Below are positions 1 to 7,652 of a stretch of 64,000 bases of DNA, one piece after another. The notes under the pieces are model-generated. The model was not told the DNA's origin and ran no database searches. It saw nothing but the letters and a program-made list of their open reading frames with translations. The DNA is from Clostridia bacterium. GTDB taxonomy: Bacteria > Bacillota > Clostridia > Caldicoprobacterales > Caldicoprobacteraceae. Every line of letters begins with the position of its first letter. Position 1 is the stretch's first letter. The position numbers and the translations under genes were made by a program. The stretch spans positions 170,154 to 234,153 of the forward strand of contig PKRC01000002.1 in the NCBI GenBank assembly GCA_017577715.1. Direction: 5' to 3'.

Positions 1-684
1 GACCTTGCACTTATCTACAGCAATGGAGCAACCTTTGCAGACATAAAGGATGGCAAGGCAGTGCTCAATTTGAGAGATCCAAAAGTGGTAGAGGCCTTGA
101 ACTTCTACTATGAACTGGCTAATGTAGATAAGATCCTGTACAATAAGTTTACCTACAGCGACAGCCCGCCGTGGGATATTGCCGCTACCATGTTCCAGGA
201 TGGCAAAGTGGCCATGTTCTGGTATCAGTACTGGAAGATAGATGACTTCAAGAATAACATGTCTGACGACTATGGCATTTTGCTGCCTCCGATCGGTCCC
301 AGCGATCCAGATAAGAAATATAAGTGCCTTGTTTCCGGGCACAACTTCCAGACAATACCCAAGAACGTAAAGAATCCCGAAGATGTGGCATTTATTTGGG
401 ATTTATGGACCGACCCGTTCCCAGAGGACCTAGAGGATCCCGATACATGGATGGAAGCACACTTTGATAGGGTGCGCGATGAGACTTCCTTGGAAGTTCT
501 CAGATACATGTATGACAACGAGTGCTTTGCTCCTATAGGGCTGTTTGGTGCCTGCGAGTCAGCAATCCAGACTTGGTGGGGAGCACAGGACGACCTGATC
601 AAAGGAGAAAAGACCGTTGCTCAGATCATCGATGAGAAGTATGATGCCCTGCAGGCCGCTTTCGATGACTTCCTGGCTCAATAA
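1..684 (+). CDS. Extracellular solute-binding protein of a sugar ABC importer, C-terminal part (5' end outside window)
   Basis: The reading frame is open from base 1 to the TAA at 682-684, so only the last 227 residues are visible. The sequence is acidic and rich in aromatic residues (for example KVAMFWYQYWK and SAIQTWWGAQDDLIKG), and the end resembles the C-terminal helices of family 1 sugar-binding proteins, where a motif like ...AQIIDEKYDALQAAFDDFLA is usual. Such proteins are lipoproteins that capture oligosaccharides outside the cell and deliver them to a permease pair. The following genes encode mannan-degrading enzymes, so a manno-oligosaccharide ligand is a reasonable guess but is not shown. 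The signal peptide and the permease genes would lie upstream of the window. Confidence 0.8.
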   Translation, partial: DLALIYSNGATFADIKDGKAVLNLRDPKVVEALNFYYELANVDKILYNKFTYSDSPPWDIAATMFQDGKVAMFWYQYWKIDDFKNNMSDDYGILLPPIGPSDPDKKYKCLVSGHNFQTIPKNVKNPEDVAFIWDLWTDPFPEDLEDPDTWMEAHFDRVRDETSLEVLRYMYDNECFAPIGLFGACESAIQTWWGAQDDLIKGEKTVAQIIDEKYDALQAAFDDFLAQ

Positions 685-704
685 AGATTGTTGACTAATG
701 GGAT

Positions 705-739
705 GGATGGCGTGCAGCAGGAGGAGCTGTACGCCATCC
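705..739 (+). terminator. Strong stem-loop after the binding-protein gene
   Basis: Bases 705-717 pair with 727-739 (GGATGGCGTGCAG against CTGTACGCCATCC, one G-U). No T-run follows directly; the next bases are ACTAAAAAAATC. It may end transcription weakly or protect the 3' end of the binding-protein mRNA. Two other binding-protein genes in this window are followed by similar stems. Confidence 0.5.
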
Positions 740-812
740 CACTAAAAAAATCTTTAGTTAAGCTCTCTGTTGGTTAATATGACCCTATCCATATCAGCAT
801 GGAAATACAGGT

Positions 813-2423
813 GTGAATATGACAAAGCGTGTATGCAGTTTTTTATCTCTTTTAATATTGATCGGTCTGTTCTTAAATGGATGCACAAAGGTTCACGATG
901 CGGGCCATGATGCTGAAAATCGGAGGAAAGGGGTCACGGGTATGAGCGATAATTTGACTGAAGATAGGTATAAGGATGGGGGCAACAATACATCTGAAGC
1001 AGATGGAATGAACGGGGAAGACCATTTCGATCCCAAATTTGAATTGCTTCTTGAGGCTGAAGACGTTGCCATCACAACGGGTAAGGTGCGGCCTGAAAGC
1101 ACTTATCCAGACTTTTCAGGCAACGGTTATCTGGTGGGCATAGAAAGAGAGGAGGACACCGTCACTTTTAACGTTTCCGTGCCCGGAAGTGGGTTTTATG
1201 ATTTAAACTTTATTAGTGCAAGCTGTGATGGATACAAGGAAAACAATGTGTATGTAAACGGGGAATTTGTAGGAGTAGCAAAGGTTGAAAGAACTAATTT
1301 TCAAGACTCTATTCTCAAGAGGGTGTATTTAAAAGCAGGTAAAAATGAAATAAAGCTGACCAAGAGCTGGGGTTGGATTCGATTGGATGCATTAAAGATA
1401 ACCGCTTCTCCTCCGATTGACCAAGACATCTATAAAATATCGGCTCAATTGGTTGATCTCTATGCCACCGATAGGGCGAAAAAGCTGATGCAATTTTTAG
1501 TTGATATGTACGGTAAATACATAATTTCAGGGCAGTATTCGGATAAAGGGATAAACGGTCCTGAATTCAAAGCGATATATTCTGCTACGGGAAAATATCC
1601 CGCTATATTGGGCCTTGACTTTATAGATTATACGCCTTCGAGGGTGGCCCATGGCACGAATAGCAAGGCGGTTGAATACGCTATAGAATTTGACAAATTG
1701 GGTGGCATTGTGACCTTTTGTTGGCACTGGAACGCCCCTGAACCTTATCTTTACGACACATCAGAAAAACCGTGGTGGAGCGGGTTTTATACCAGGGCTA
1801 CCAACATCAATTTAGAGGCTATCATGAATGGTAAAGACCCTCAAGGCTATGAGCTGTTGTTGAGGGATATTGATGAGATTGCCAAACAGCTGAAACGGCT
1901 ACAGGAAGCTGATGTACCCATCTTATGGCGCCCCTTGCATGAAGCCAGCGGTGGCTGGTTTTGGTGGGGAGCTTCTGGCCCCGATGCTTACATAAAGCTG
2001 TATCGGTTGCTATTTGATAGACTTACAAAGGTACACGGTATCCACAATTTGATATGGGTATGGAATGGTCAGCACCCAGCTTGGTATCCAGGAGACAAGT
2101 ATGTGGATATCATAGGTATGGATATATACCCGGGGGAAAGGGTGTATAGCCCGCACACCTCCAAATTCTTTGAAATGGCTAAATGGCCTACGGGTAAAAG
2201 AATAATTGCCCTCACCGAAAATGGATGTTTGTTTGACCCGGACCTCGCCTTCAGGGATGGGGCGGTGTGGTCTCATTTCTGCACATGGAACGGGGACTTT
2301 GTGTGGTCGGGTTATGGCCTGTCTGAAAAGTACACCGAGAGGTACATGTTTGAAAAGGTCTATAATCATGAGAAGGTCCTCACACTGGACGAATTGCCGG
2401 ATCTGAGAAGTTATGGCCAATAA
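813..2423 (+). CDS. GH26 endo-beta-1,4-mannanase lipoprotein with N-terminal CBM35-type domain
   Basis: A 536-residue secreted lipoprotein. Residues 1-24 are a lipoprotein signal peptide with lipobox LNGC and the lipidated Cys at 24. A polar linker follows to about residue 75. Residues about 78-197 (starting LLLEAEDVAIT and ending WIRLDALKIT) have the look of a CBM35/CBM6-type beta-sandwich. Residues about 205-525 are a GH26 barrel: the acid/base is Glu377 in RPLHEASGGWFWWG and the nucleophile Glu469 in IIALTENGC. GH26 enzymes mostly cut beta-1,4-mannan; rare members act on other glucans. Start choice is GTG 813 or in-frame ATG 819; neither has a strong ribosome-binding site. Its last 11 bases overlap the start of the next gene, which suggests coupled translation with the GH5 gene. 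Confidence 0.9.
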   Translation: MNMTKRVCSFLSLLILIGLFLNGCTKVHDAGHDAENRRKGVTGMSDNLTEDRYKDGGNNTSEADGMNGEDHFDPKFELLLEAEDVAITTGKVRPESTYPDFSGNGYLVGIEREEDTVTFNVSVPGSGFYDLNFISASCDGYKENNVYVNGEFVGVAKVERTNFQDSILKRVYLKAGKNEIKLTKSWGWIRLDALKITASPPIDQDIYKISAQLVDLYATDRAKKLMQFLVDMYGKYIISGQYSDKGINGPEFKAIYSATGKYPAILGLDFIDYTPSRVAHGTNSKAVEYAIEFDKLGGIVTFCWHWNAPEPYLYDTSEKPWWSGFYTRATNINLEAIMNGKDPQGYELLLRDIDEIAKQLKRLQEADVPILWRPLHEASGGWFWWGASGPDAYIKLYRLLFDRLTKVHGIHNLIWVWNGQHPAWYPGDKYVDIIGMDIYPGERVYSPHTSKFFEMAKWPTGKRIIALTENGCLFDPDLAFRDGAVWSHFCTWNGDFVWSGYGLSEKYTERYMFEKVYNHEKVLTLDELPDLRSYGQ

Positions 2424-4377
2424 TTTAAATGCATTCGAGGTGTTTGCAGTGTTCTTGAGATTTATGTCCATACTGACGTCTATTCTATTGTTAGCCTGTA
2501 TAATTTTTTATCCTGTGCCGACCCTGGCGCAGTTTGGAGGGGGAGAGGATATGCCACAAAGGATCTTTGAGGCAATTCATATCGGATGGAATCTGGGTAA
2601 TACATTTGATGCTACTGGTGACGAGACTTCATGGGGCAACCCTGTTACCACTAAGGAACTGATCCAGGAAATAGCCAAGCATGGATTTAAGAGCATCCGG
2701 ATACCCATAACTTGGAGACATAGGATGGGGGATGCACCCGACTATAAGATAGATGAGGTTTTTTTGCAACGCATCCATGAAGTGGTTGACTGGGCACTGG
2801 AAACCGGGTTTTACATCATCATTAACATGCATCACGATTCCAGCTGGGTTTTCAATATGAAGACCGACTACGATGAGGTGTTAAAAAGGTTCAAAGCTGC
2901 GTGGAAACAGATTTCTGCTTCCTTTAAGGATTACCCACCTGACAGGCTGATGTTCGAGAGCATCAATGAACCGCGATTCTCGGATGACTGGAACGAGGAT
3001 AAACCTGAATATTTTGAAATGCTGCGCGTGCTCAATACGACTTTTTACCAAATAGTGCGCGGTTCAGGCGGCAATAATACCACGAGGTATTTATTGTTAC
3101 CCACCCTTACCTGTTCTGCATCGCCCAATCGCCTAAAGGAATTGTACAACACCATCGTCGAGCTAAACGACAAAAACCTCATAGCCACCGTCCATTATTA
3201 CGGCTACTGGCCATTTAGCGTCAACATAGCTGGTGTTACCACTTTTGATGAGACCACAAAAAATGACATAATCAACACCTTTAATAGGATATACGATACC
3301 TTTGTTGCTAACGGAATCCCGGTCATAATAGGAGAATTCGGCTTGCTGGGCTTTGATACATCGCTGGACACCATTCAACAGGGCGAAAAGATAAAATATT
3401 TTGAATTCATCACCTATTATGCAAAGGAAAAGAAGCTGCCACTCATGTGGTGGGATAACGGGCAGCATTTTGACAGAGTCAATTTTAAGTGGAGTGACCC
3501 CCAACTTTATGAGGTGATAATAAACAGCGTCAAAGCCCGCTCGTCCACCGGGCAGACCGATTCCATTTATATCAAGAAGAATTCGCCCATTGAGGATGTA
3601 GAGGTGAGGCTAAATCTAAACGGGAACGAACTCGTTGAGGTTAAGTATGGGGAGGATACTCTGGTCAAAGGTAAGGACTATGACCTCTCCGACGATAAGC
3701 TAATCATCAAGGCTGACTTTCTGCGCCAGGTTATAAGCGGCGAATTTGGGGTTAAGGCAGTCTTAAGTTGCAGGTTTTCAGCTGGAGCCGAGTGGAAGCT
3801 TAACGTGATATATTACGATACCCCCATTCTGAGGGATATGATTGAGGAACGTGTAGATAATTTCTTTATCCCTGTCACATATAATGGCGCGCAGCTTAAG
3901 GCTCTGGAAGCGGTCTATAAAAAGAACGGGAGAAATACGCCACCAAACGATTGGACGTCCTTTAAGCAATATTACGTCGATTTTAAACCTTCCACCTACA
4001 GGATAGAGCTATCGTCCGATTTCCTGCGCGGGCTGGAGGATGGGGAGATACTCCTCAAGGTCCACTTCTGGAGCGGTGAAAAGATAGAATACACGCTGGT
4101 GAAGAATGGCAATAAGGTAAGAGGTATTTCTTCGCAGGAAATGCCTGATTCACCGCAAAACGATCAGCCGGTTGATGATACAGGTGACAACGGAGATGAG
4201 GGAATGGATACCCCAAACCAGGAGCAGGGAACCAAGCAACCAAGCGAGCCGTCCAGCAGCCACACCAAGGGCATTACCGGGTATATGATAGCGGGCACTA
4301 TTATAATAGTAGCTGTTGCTCTTATAGGTGCTTACGCGTTTGGGAGGGTAGGCCATAAGCATCAAACTAAACAGTAA
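2413..4377 (+). CDS. GH5 endoglucanase/mannanase with two X2-like modules and a C-terminal membrane anchor
   Basis: Residues about 18-42 form a signal peptide ending near TLAQ, so an internal start at ATG 2464 is also possible; ATG 2413 overlaps the GH26 stop region. Residues about 45-370 are a GH5 catalytic domain (HIGWNLGNTFDA, MHHDSSW, acid/base Glu186 in ESINEPRF, nucleophile Glu308 in IIGEFGLLG, WWDNGQHFD). Two Ig-like modules of the CBM_X2 kind follow (about 378-475 and 480-585). A Pro/Ser/Glu-rich linker and a single hydrophobic segment (GYMIAGTIIIVAVALIGAYA) end the protein, followed by a positively charged tail, so the enzyme is probably held in the membrane facing out. GH5 covers cellulase and mannanase activity; next to GH26 and GH130 genes, a role in glucomannan breakdown is likely. 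Confidence 0.9.
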   Translation: MANNLNAFEVFAVFLRFMSILTSILLLACIIFYPVPTLAQFGGGEDMPQRIFEAIHIGWNLGNTFDATGDETSWGNPVTTKELIQEIAKHGFKSIRIPITWRHRMGDAPDYKIDEVFLQRIHEVVDWALETGFYIIINMHHDSSWVFNMKTDYDEVLKRFKAAWKQISASFKDYPPDRLMFESINEPRFSDDWNEDKPEYFEMLRVLNTTFYQIVRGSGGNNTTRYLLLPTLTCSASPNRLKELYNTIVELNDKNLIATVHYYGYWPFSVNIAGVTTFDETTKNDIINTFNRIYDTFVANGIPVIIGEFGLLGFDTSLDTIQQGEKIKYFEFITYYAKEKKLPLMWWDNGQHFDRVNFKWSDPQLYEVIINSVKARSSTGQTDSIYIKKNSPIEDVEVRLNLNGNELVEVKYGEDTLVKGKDYDLSDDKLIIKADFLRQVISGEFGVKAVLSCRFSAGAEWKLNVIYYDTPILRDMIEERVDNFFIPVTYNGAQLKALEAVYKKNGRNTPPNDWTSFKQYYVDFKPSTYRIELSSDFLRGLEDGEILLKVHFWSGEKIEYTLVKNGNKVRGISSQEMPDSPQNDQPVDDTGDNGDEGMDTPNQEQGTKQPSEPSSSHTKGITGYMIAGTIIIVAVALIGAYAFGRVGHKHQTKQ

Positions 4378-5145
4378 AGGTTTGCCAGAAGGAATCCATT
4401 GCCTGGAGCTGCGAGGATCTTCAATAGTGCGGTGGTGCCCTATAATGAAGAATTTATAGGGGTATTTTGTGGTGAACAAACCGATGGAATCTGTCATTTA
4501 TACCTCAGTTACAGCAAGGATGGGATCAATTGGGAATTTGAAAAGGAAAAAATAAATATTACATGGTCTGGTGTACCGATTTTTATAAAAAATTCATTAG
4601 ATTGGGAAAACCGTTCCTGCCTTTTAACAGAAAAGGGGTTCTATTTCCAAGAAAAATCAGCGATAATTTTGTGATGTTGTCAAGGCCAAGCGATAATGGC
4701 CATACACCATTTGGAGACATATTTTTAAGCGAAAGCCTAGACCTCATCTACTGGGGAAAACGTAGGCGAGTTATGGGACGCGGGCACGAATGGTGGCAGT
4801 CGCTTAAGGTTGGAGCAGGAGCTGCACCCATTGAAACCAGTGAAGGATGGTTGCTTTTTATCATGGCGTGGTATTGATGCGTGGCGAATATGTATACAGC
4901 ATGAAAGCGTGTTGGCTGGATATGGGAGATCCTTCGATCGGTAAGATACGGGTCGGGGCATTTTGTTCTTACTCCTGGGTAATGGTACGAAGATAGGGGA
5001 TTTGTACCCAATGTTATATTCCTGTGTGCCGCTTTAAGCGATGCTGAGACGGGCAGAATTGCCATTCACTGCGGGGCTGCTGACAGCTACGTAGTTTTGG
5101 CCTTTACTACGGTGGATGAAATAGTTAATTTTATAAAAGCCCTAA
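4378..5145 (+). pseudogene. Decayed GH130 mannosyl-glucose/mannooligosaccharide phosphorylase
   Basis: Three different reading frames in succession match one GH130 enzyme. Frame 1 from 4390 gives NPLPGAARIFNSAVVPYNEE, typical of the GH130 N-terminal region, but the first part of the protein and any start codon are missing. After about 4555 an internal stretch is deleted, and the family sequence resumes in another frame with VWCTDFY, FLPFNRKGVLFPRKI and SRPSDNGHTPFGDIFLSES, ending at a frameshift near 4860. A third frame carries EYVYSMKACWLDMGDPS and, after more changes, GAADSYVVLAFTTVDEIVNF to about 5140. GH130 enzymes phosphorolyse beta-mannosides inside the cell. The gene cannot make a working enzyme. 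It lies directly behind GH26 and GH5, where a phosphorylase would complete mannan use. Confidence 0.85.
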
Positions 5146-5241
5146 TACCAATATGTTTTTTAAGGGGCGTTCATCAATTTATTGAGAAGGCTATGTGACG
5201 TGAGCACAATTTATTAAGAAGGCCGCATCAGGGGGCGTGTA

Positions 5242-5294
5242 AAAATGGCTACTGCCTTTTGGATGGGAATGGGGCTGTAGCCATTTTTTTGTTT
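5242..5294 (+). terminator. Rho-independent terminator
   Basis: The arm AAATGGCTAC (about 5243-5252) pairs with GTAGCCATTT (5277-5286), and a T-rich tail (TTTTTTTGTTTT) follows. The 5146-5395 gap holds this terminator and two imperfect copies of AATTTATTGAGAAGGC (about 5176 and 5206). It would end transcription from the mannan region. Confidence 0.8.
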
Positions 5295-5395
5295 TGACGA
5301 TAAGGGAATGGCTGATATATTTTCTAAGGCACAATATTAATATTACAAAAGATTTTATGGTTACTCCGAGGTGAGCAATAAAGGAGGTGCCAACT

Positions 5396-6169
5396 TTGAA
5401 AACAAACATTGATACCCCTCAGGCCAGCATATGGTATCTGCATCATAGCGGTTTTGCTGTTGCGACCGCTGGCCATTTGATGGTGTTTGACTATTCCTGT
5501 GATAAACTCGAGGGTGAAGCAAGGGGCTTTGAAAGCGGTGTTGTTACTCCAGACCAGCTGGATAAAGATAAGAAGATAGTGGTATTTGTTTCCCATGGAC
5601 ATGGGGATCATTTCAGCCATGTAATTTTTGACTGGCAAAAGCATAGGCCCGACATCGTCTATGTTTTGAGCGATGACATCAAGCCACAGGTAAAACAAAA
5701 TTTGCACAACGCATATTTTGTTTTACCTTATCAGCAATTACATATAGACGATGTTAGCATAAAAACCTATGGCTCTACCGATATCGGCATATCCTTTTTG
5801 GTTGAGGTGGATGGGCTCAGGATATTTCATGCCGGGGATTTGAACTGCTGGTACTGGTACTATGAGTCAACACCTGAGGAGCTTAAGCAGGACAAGGAAA
5901 GCTTTGAGAGGGAAATCCAGAAAATGGCGGGAGAACAAATAGATATAGCTTTTTTCCCGGTTGACCCCAGGCTGAAAGAATATTATCATATGGGAGGGGA
6001 GCTTTTTATAAAGCGGTTGAGGCCTGGCCTTTTTGTGCCAATGCACTTCTGGGGGCAATATGATATTACGCGCAAGTTTGCTGACAGGATGAAAGGCCTG
6101 CCGACAAAAGTGGTATCCTTGTCCCACAGGGGACAGAAGATCATGTATAAGAAAGGGAGAGAAGTGTGA
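5396..6169 (+). CDS. Metallo-beta-lactamase-fold hydrolase (UlaG/RomA-like)
   Basis: About 257 residues. The start is TTG 5396, eight bases after a strong ribosome-binding site AAGGAGG at 5381-5387; the in-frame GTG at 5387 lies inside that site and is rejected. The metal-binding motif SHGHGDHF is near residue 65, and further ligands are expected in IFHAGDLNCWYW and PMHFWGQY. These features place it in the metallo-beta-lactamase superfamily, in the branch with UlaG-like and other cytoplasmic hydrolases. There is no signal peptide. The substrate is unknown. The stop codon overlaps the start of the next gene (TGATG), so the two are probably translated together. Confidence 0.85.
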   Translation: MKTNIDTPQASIWYLHHSGFAVATAGHLMVFDYSCDKLEGEARGFESGVVTPDQLDKDKKIVVFVSHGHGDHFSHVIFDWQKHRPDIVYVLSDDIKPQVKQNLHNAYFVLPYQQLHIDDVSIKTYGSTDIGISFLVEVDGLRIFHAGDLNCWYWYYESTPEELKQDKESFEREIQKMAGEQIDIAFFPVDPRLKEYYHMGGELFIKRLRPGLFVPMHFWGQYDITRKFADRMKGLPTKVVSLSHRGQKIMYKKGREV

Positions 6170-6540
6170 TGAAATTCAAGATGGCACATACCAATTTCAA
6201 CGTACTGGACCTGGAAAAGAGCATAGCCTTTTATGAAAAGGCTTTAGGGCTTAAGGAGCTGAGGCGAAAGGAAGCTGAGGATGGAAGCTTTATTTTGGTG
6301 TTCATGGGCGATGGTACCACCGAGCATCAGATAGAGCTTACCTGGTTGCGTGATCGAAAAGAGCCGTATGACCTGTCGGATAACGAAATACACCTTGCTT
6401 TCGTTGTGGACGATTTTGAGGCTGCATATCAACATCACAAGGAGATGGGTTGCATTTGCTATGAAAATAAGAAGATGGGGATTTACTTCATTGAGGACCC
6501 TGACGGATACTGGATAGAGATTATTCCGGAGAGAAAGTAA
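6169..6540 (+). CDS. Glyoxalase I-like VOC-superfamily protein
   Basis: A 123-residue single VOC unit. It starts with KMAHTNFNVLDLEKSIAFYE, carries EHQIELTW in the middle, HLAFVVDDFEAAY, and ends EDPDGYWIEIIPER. The likely metal ligands are His near the N-terminus, Glu in IELTW, His in HLAF and Glu in WIEIIP, the pattern of lactoylglutathione lyase (GloA). Clostridia usually lack glutathione, so another thiol or a different substrate is possible. ATG 6169 is chosen because the purine-rich AGGGAGAG lies at good distance; an in-frame GTG sits one codon earlier. The gene is coupled to the metallo-hydrolase before it. Confidence 0.85.
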   Translation: MKFKMAHTNFNVLDLEKSIAFYEKALGLKELRRKEAEDGSFILVFMGDGTTEHQIELTWLRDRKEPYDLSDNEIHLAFVVDDFEAAYQHHKEMGCICYENKKMGIYFIEDPDGYWIEIIPERK

Positions 6541-6728
6541 GATTAGCCCTTGGTGCAATGTAGGTCGTTGCCGAGACGTCAAACATCACGGGTACGGTTG
6601 TTGGATTTAAATAGTGTAAGTTTGAGTAAATGGTTAGCTGGATGTTTCAGCGCTTTATCTGCAAGTCAGCGGAAGAGGAGTATTGGGCTTTGAAAAGCGT
6701 ACATAGCATGGATCGAGGGGGGATATAT

Positions 6729-6938
6729 GTGGCGAACAAAGCTTGCATCAACATGACGGGCAACTTAAAGAACTGCACGTGCAGCTATGATTATTGTAGC
6801 CGTAAAGGTAAGTGCTGCGAGTGCCTTTCCTATCACTGGAGCCGAAAGGAGCTGCCGGGGTGCCTGTTTCCGCCGGAAGTGGAGCGTACATACGACCGCT
6901 CTCTGAAGAGGTTTATACAGGTTTACGGCAATAAGTGA
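6729..6938 (+). CDS. Small cysteine-rich protein (DUF6485 family)
   Basis: About 69 residues. The core LKNCTCSYDYCSRKGKCCEC is followed by LSYHWSRKELPGCLFP and ERTYDRSLKRFIQVY, which matches the short cysteine-rich DUF6485 proteins of Clostridia. GTG 6729 is chosen because GAGGGGGG lies just upstream; the frame stays open further 5' to 6630, but those residues do not resemble the family. The Cys pattern suggests a metal site. Function is not known. Confidence 0.7.
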   Translation: MANKACINMTGNLKNCTCSYDYCSRKGKCCECLSYHWSRKELPGCLFPPEVERTYDRSLKRFIQVYGNK

Positions 6939-7074
6939 TTTTAAGGTATTCCTTGAAAGAGTTATGGTGGTGTTATATCTTTGTATTTGCAGGTATATGT
7001 GATTGGTAACTTGTTATGGTGCTATATTAAAGTTGGCTTACGGTTAACGGTGCCCGAGGGGAGGCTTGAATGGC

Positions 7075-7248
7075 ATGCCAAGGAAAAGGAGCGGTATTAG
7101 CCAGACCAGAAGCCTGCTGTATGGCTTGGCTCGTTTTCTAGGGGATGTCCAGGCCATCAGCAAAGGACCGAGGGCTGTCGCCAAACGGGCAGCGCGCAGA
7201 GCTGCAGGCAGGGCAACGGCCAGGGCTCTCAGAAAGTTGTTTAAATGA
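7075..7248 (+). CDS. Small very basic conserved protein
   Basis: A 57-residue protein starting MPRKRSGISQTRSLLYGLAR and ending in an Arg/Ala-rich helix (AKRAARRAAGRATARALRKL). ATG 7075 lies ten bases after the ribosome-binding site GAGGGGAGG (7056-7064); the in-frame TTG at 7066 is too close to that site. Similar short basic proteins occur in many Firmicutes, but I do not know a function. The charge would suit nucleic-acid binding. A terminator follows directly, so it is probably a single-gene unit. Confidence 0.7.
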   Translation: MPRKRSGISQTRSLLYGLARFLGDVQAISKGPRAVAKRAARRAAGRATARALRKLFK

Positions 7249-7253
7249 TATGC

Positions 7254-7285
7254 GGGGTACTCATTTAAGTACCCTATTTTTATTT
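7254..7285 (+). terminator. Rho-independent terminator
   Basis: GGGTACT (7255-7261) pairs with AGTACCC (7268-7274), followed by TATTTTTATTT. It closes the small basic protein gene. Confidence 0.75.
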
Positions 7286-7593
7286 GAGTTTCAAGTTACA
7301 CTTATAGATATTTAAATTAGAATTAACAATAATAGACCTGTGTGGCATGCCTTTTTCTTAGCGACATACAGTCATCCTCTCTACAATTAAAATAGTTCAT
7401 TGTAGAATCAACTGGAACACCGTACGGGAAGCCTCATTATAACTCAACACAATTATATCAAAAACTCTGCTCTTTTAAACACGTGAGTGTCTGTGGAAAA
7501 AGGAAAATTGCTGCTTTGTATTTAGGAAGCAAAAGCATATGTACATTGCAAGACAGATGGACAGAGCTTGTAGTTTCTTTTTTTAATAAATTT

Positions 7594-7623
7594 TTGCATG
7601 CGGGCTAAAAATAAAGGTAGAAT
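7594..7623 (+). promoter_or_regulatory. Probable sigma-A promoter for yyaL
   Basis: TTGCAT (7594-7599), an 18-base spacer and TAGAAT (7618-7623) lie about 30 bases before the ATG at 7653. Nothing else was recognised in the 7286-7652 gap, which is AT-rich. Confidence 0.5.
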
Positions 7624-7652
7624 ACCAAAATAGCTATGGAGTTGATGGTAGA

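Noticed and set aside
4378..5145. Programmed frameshifting in the GH130 gene
   Set aside because: There are several frame changes, an internal deletion and no start, with no slippery site or stimulatory structure at the breaks; decay is the better reading.
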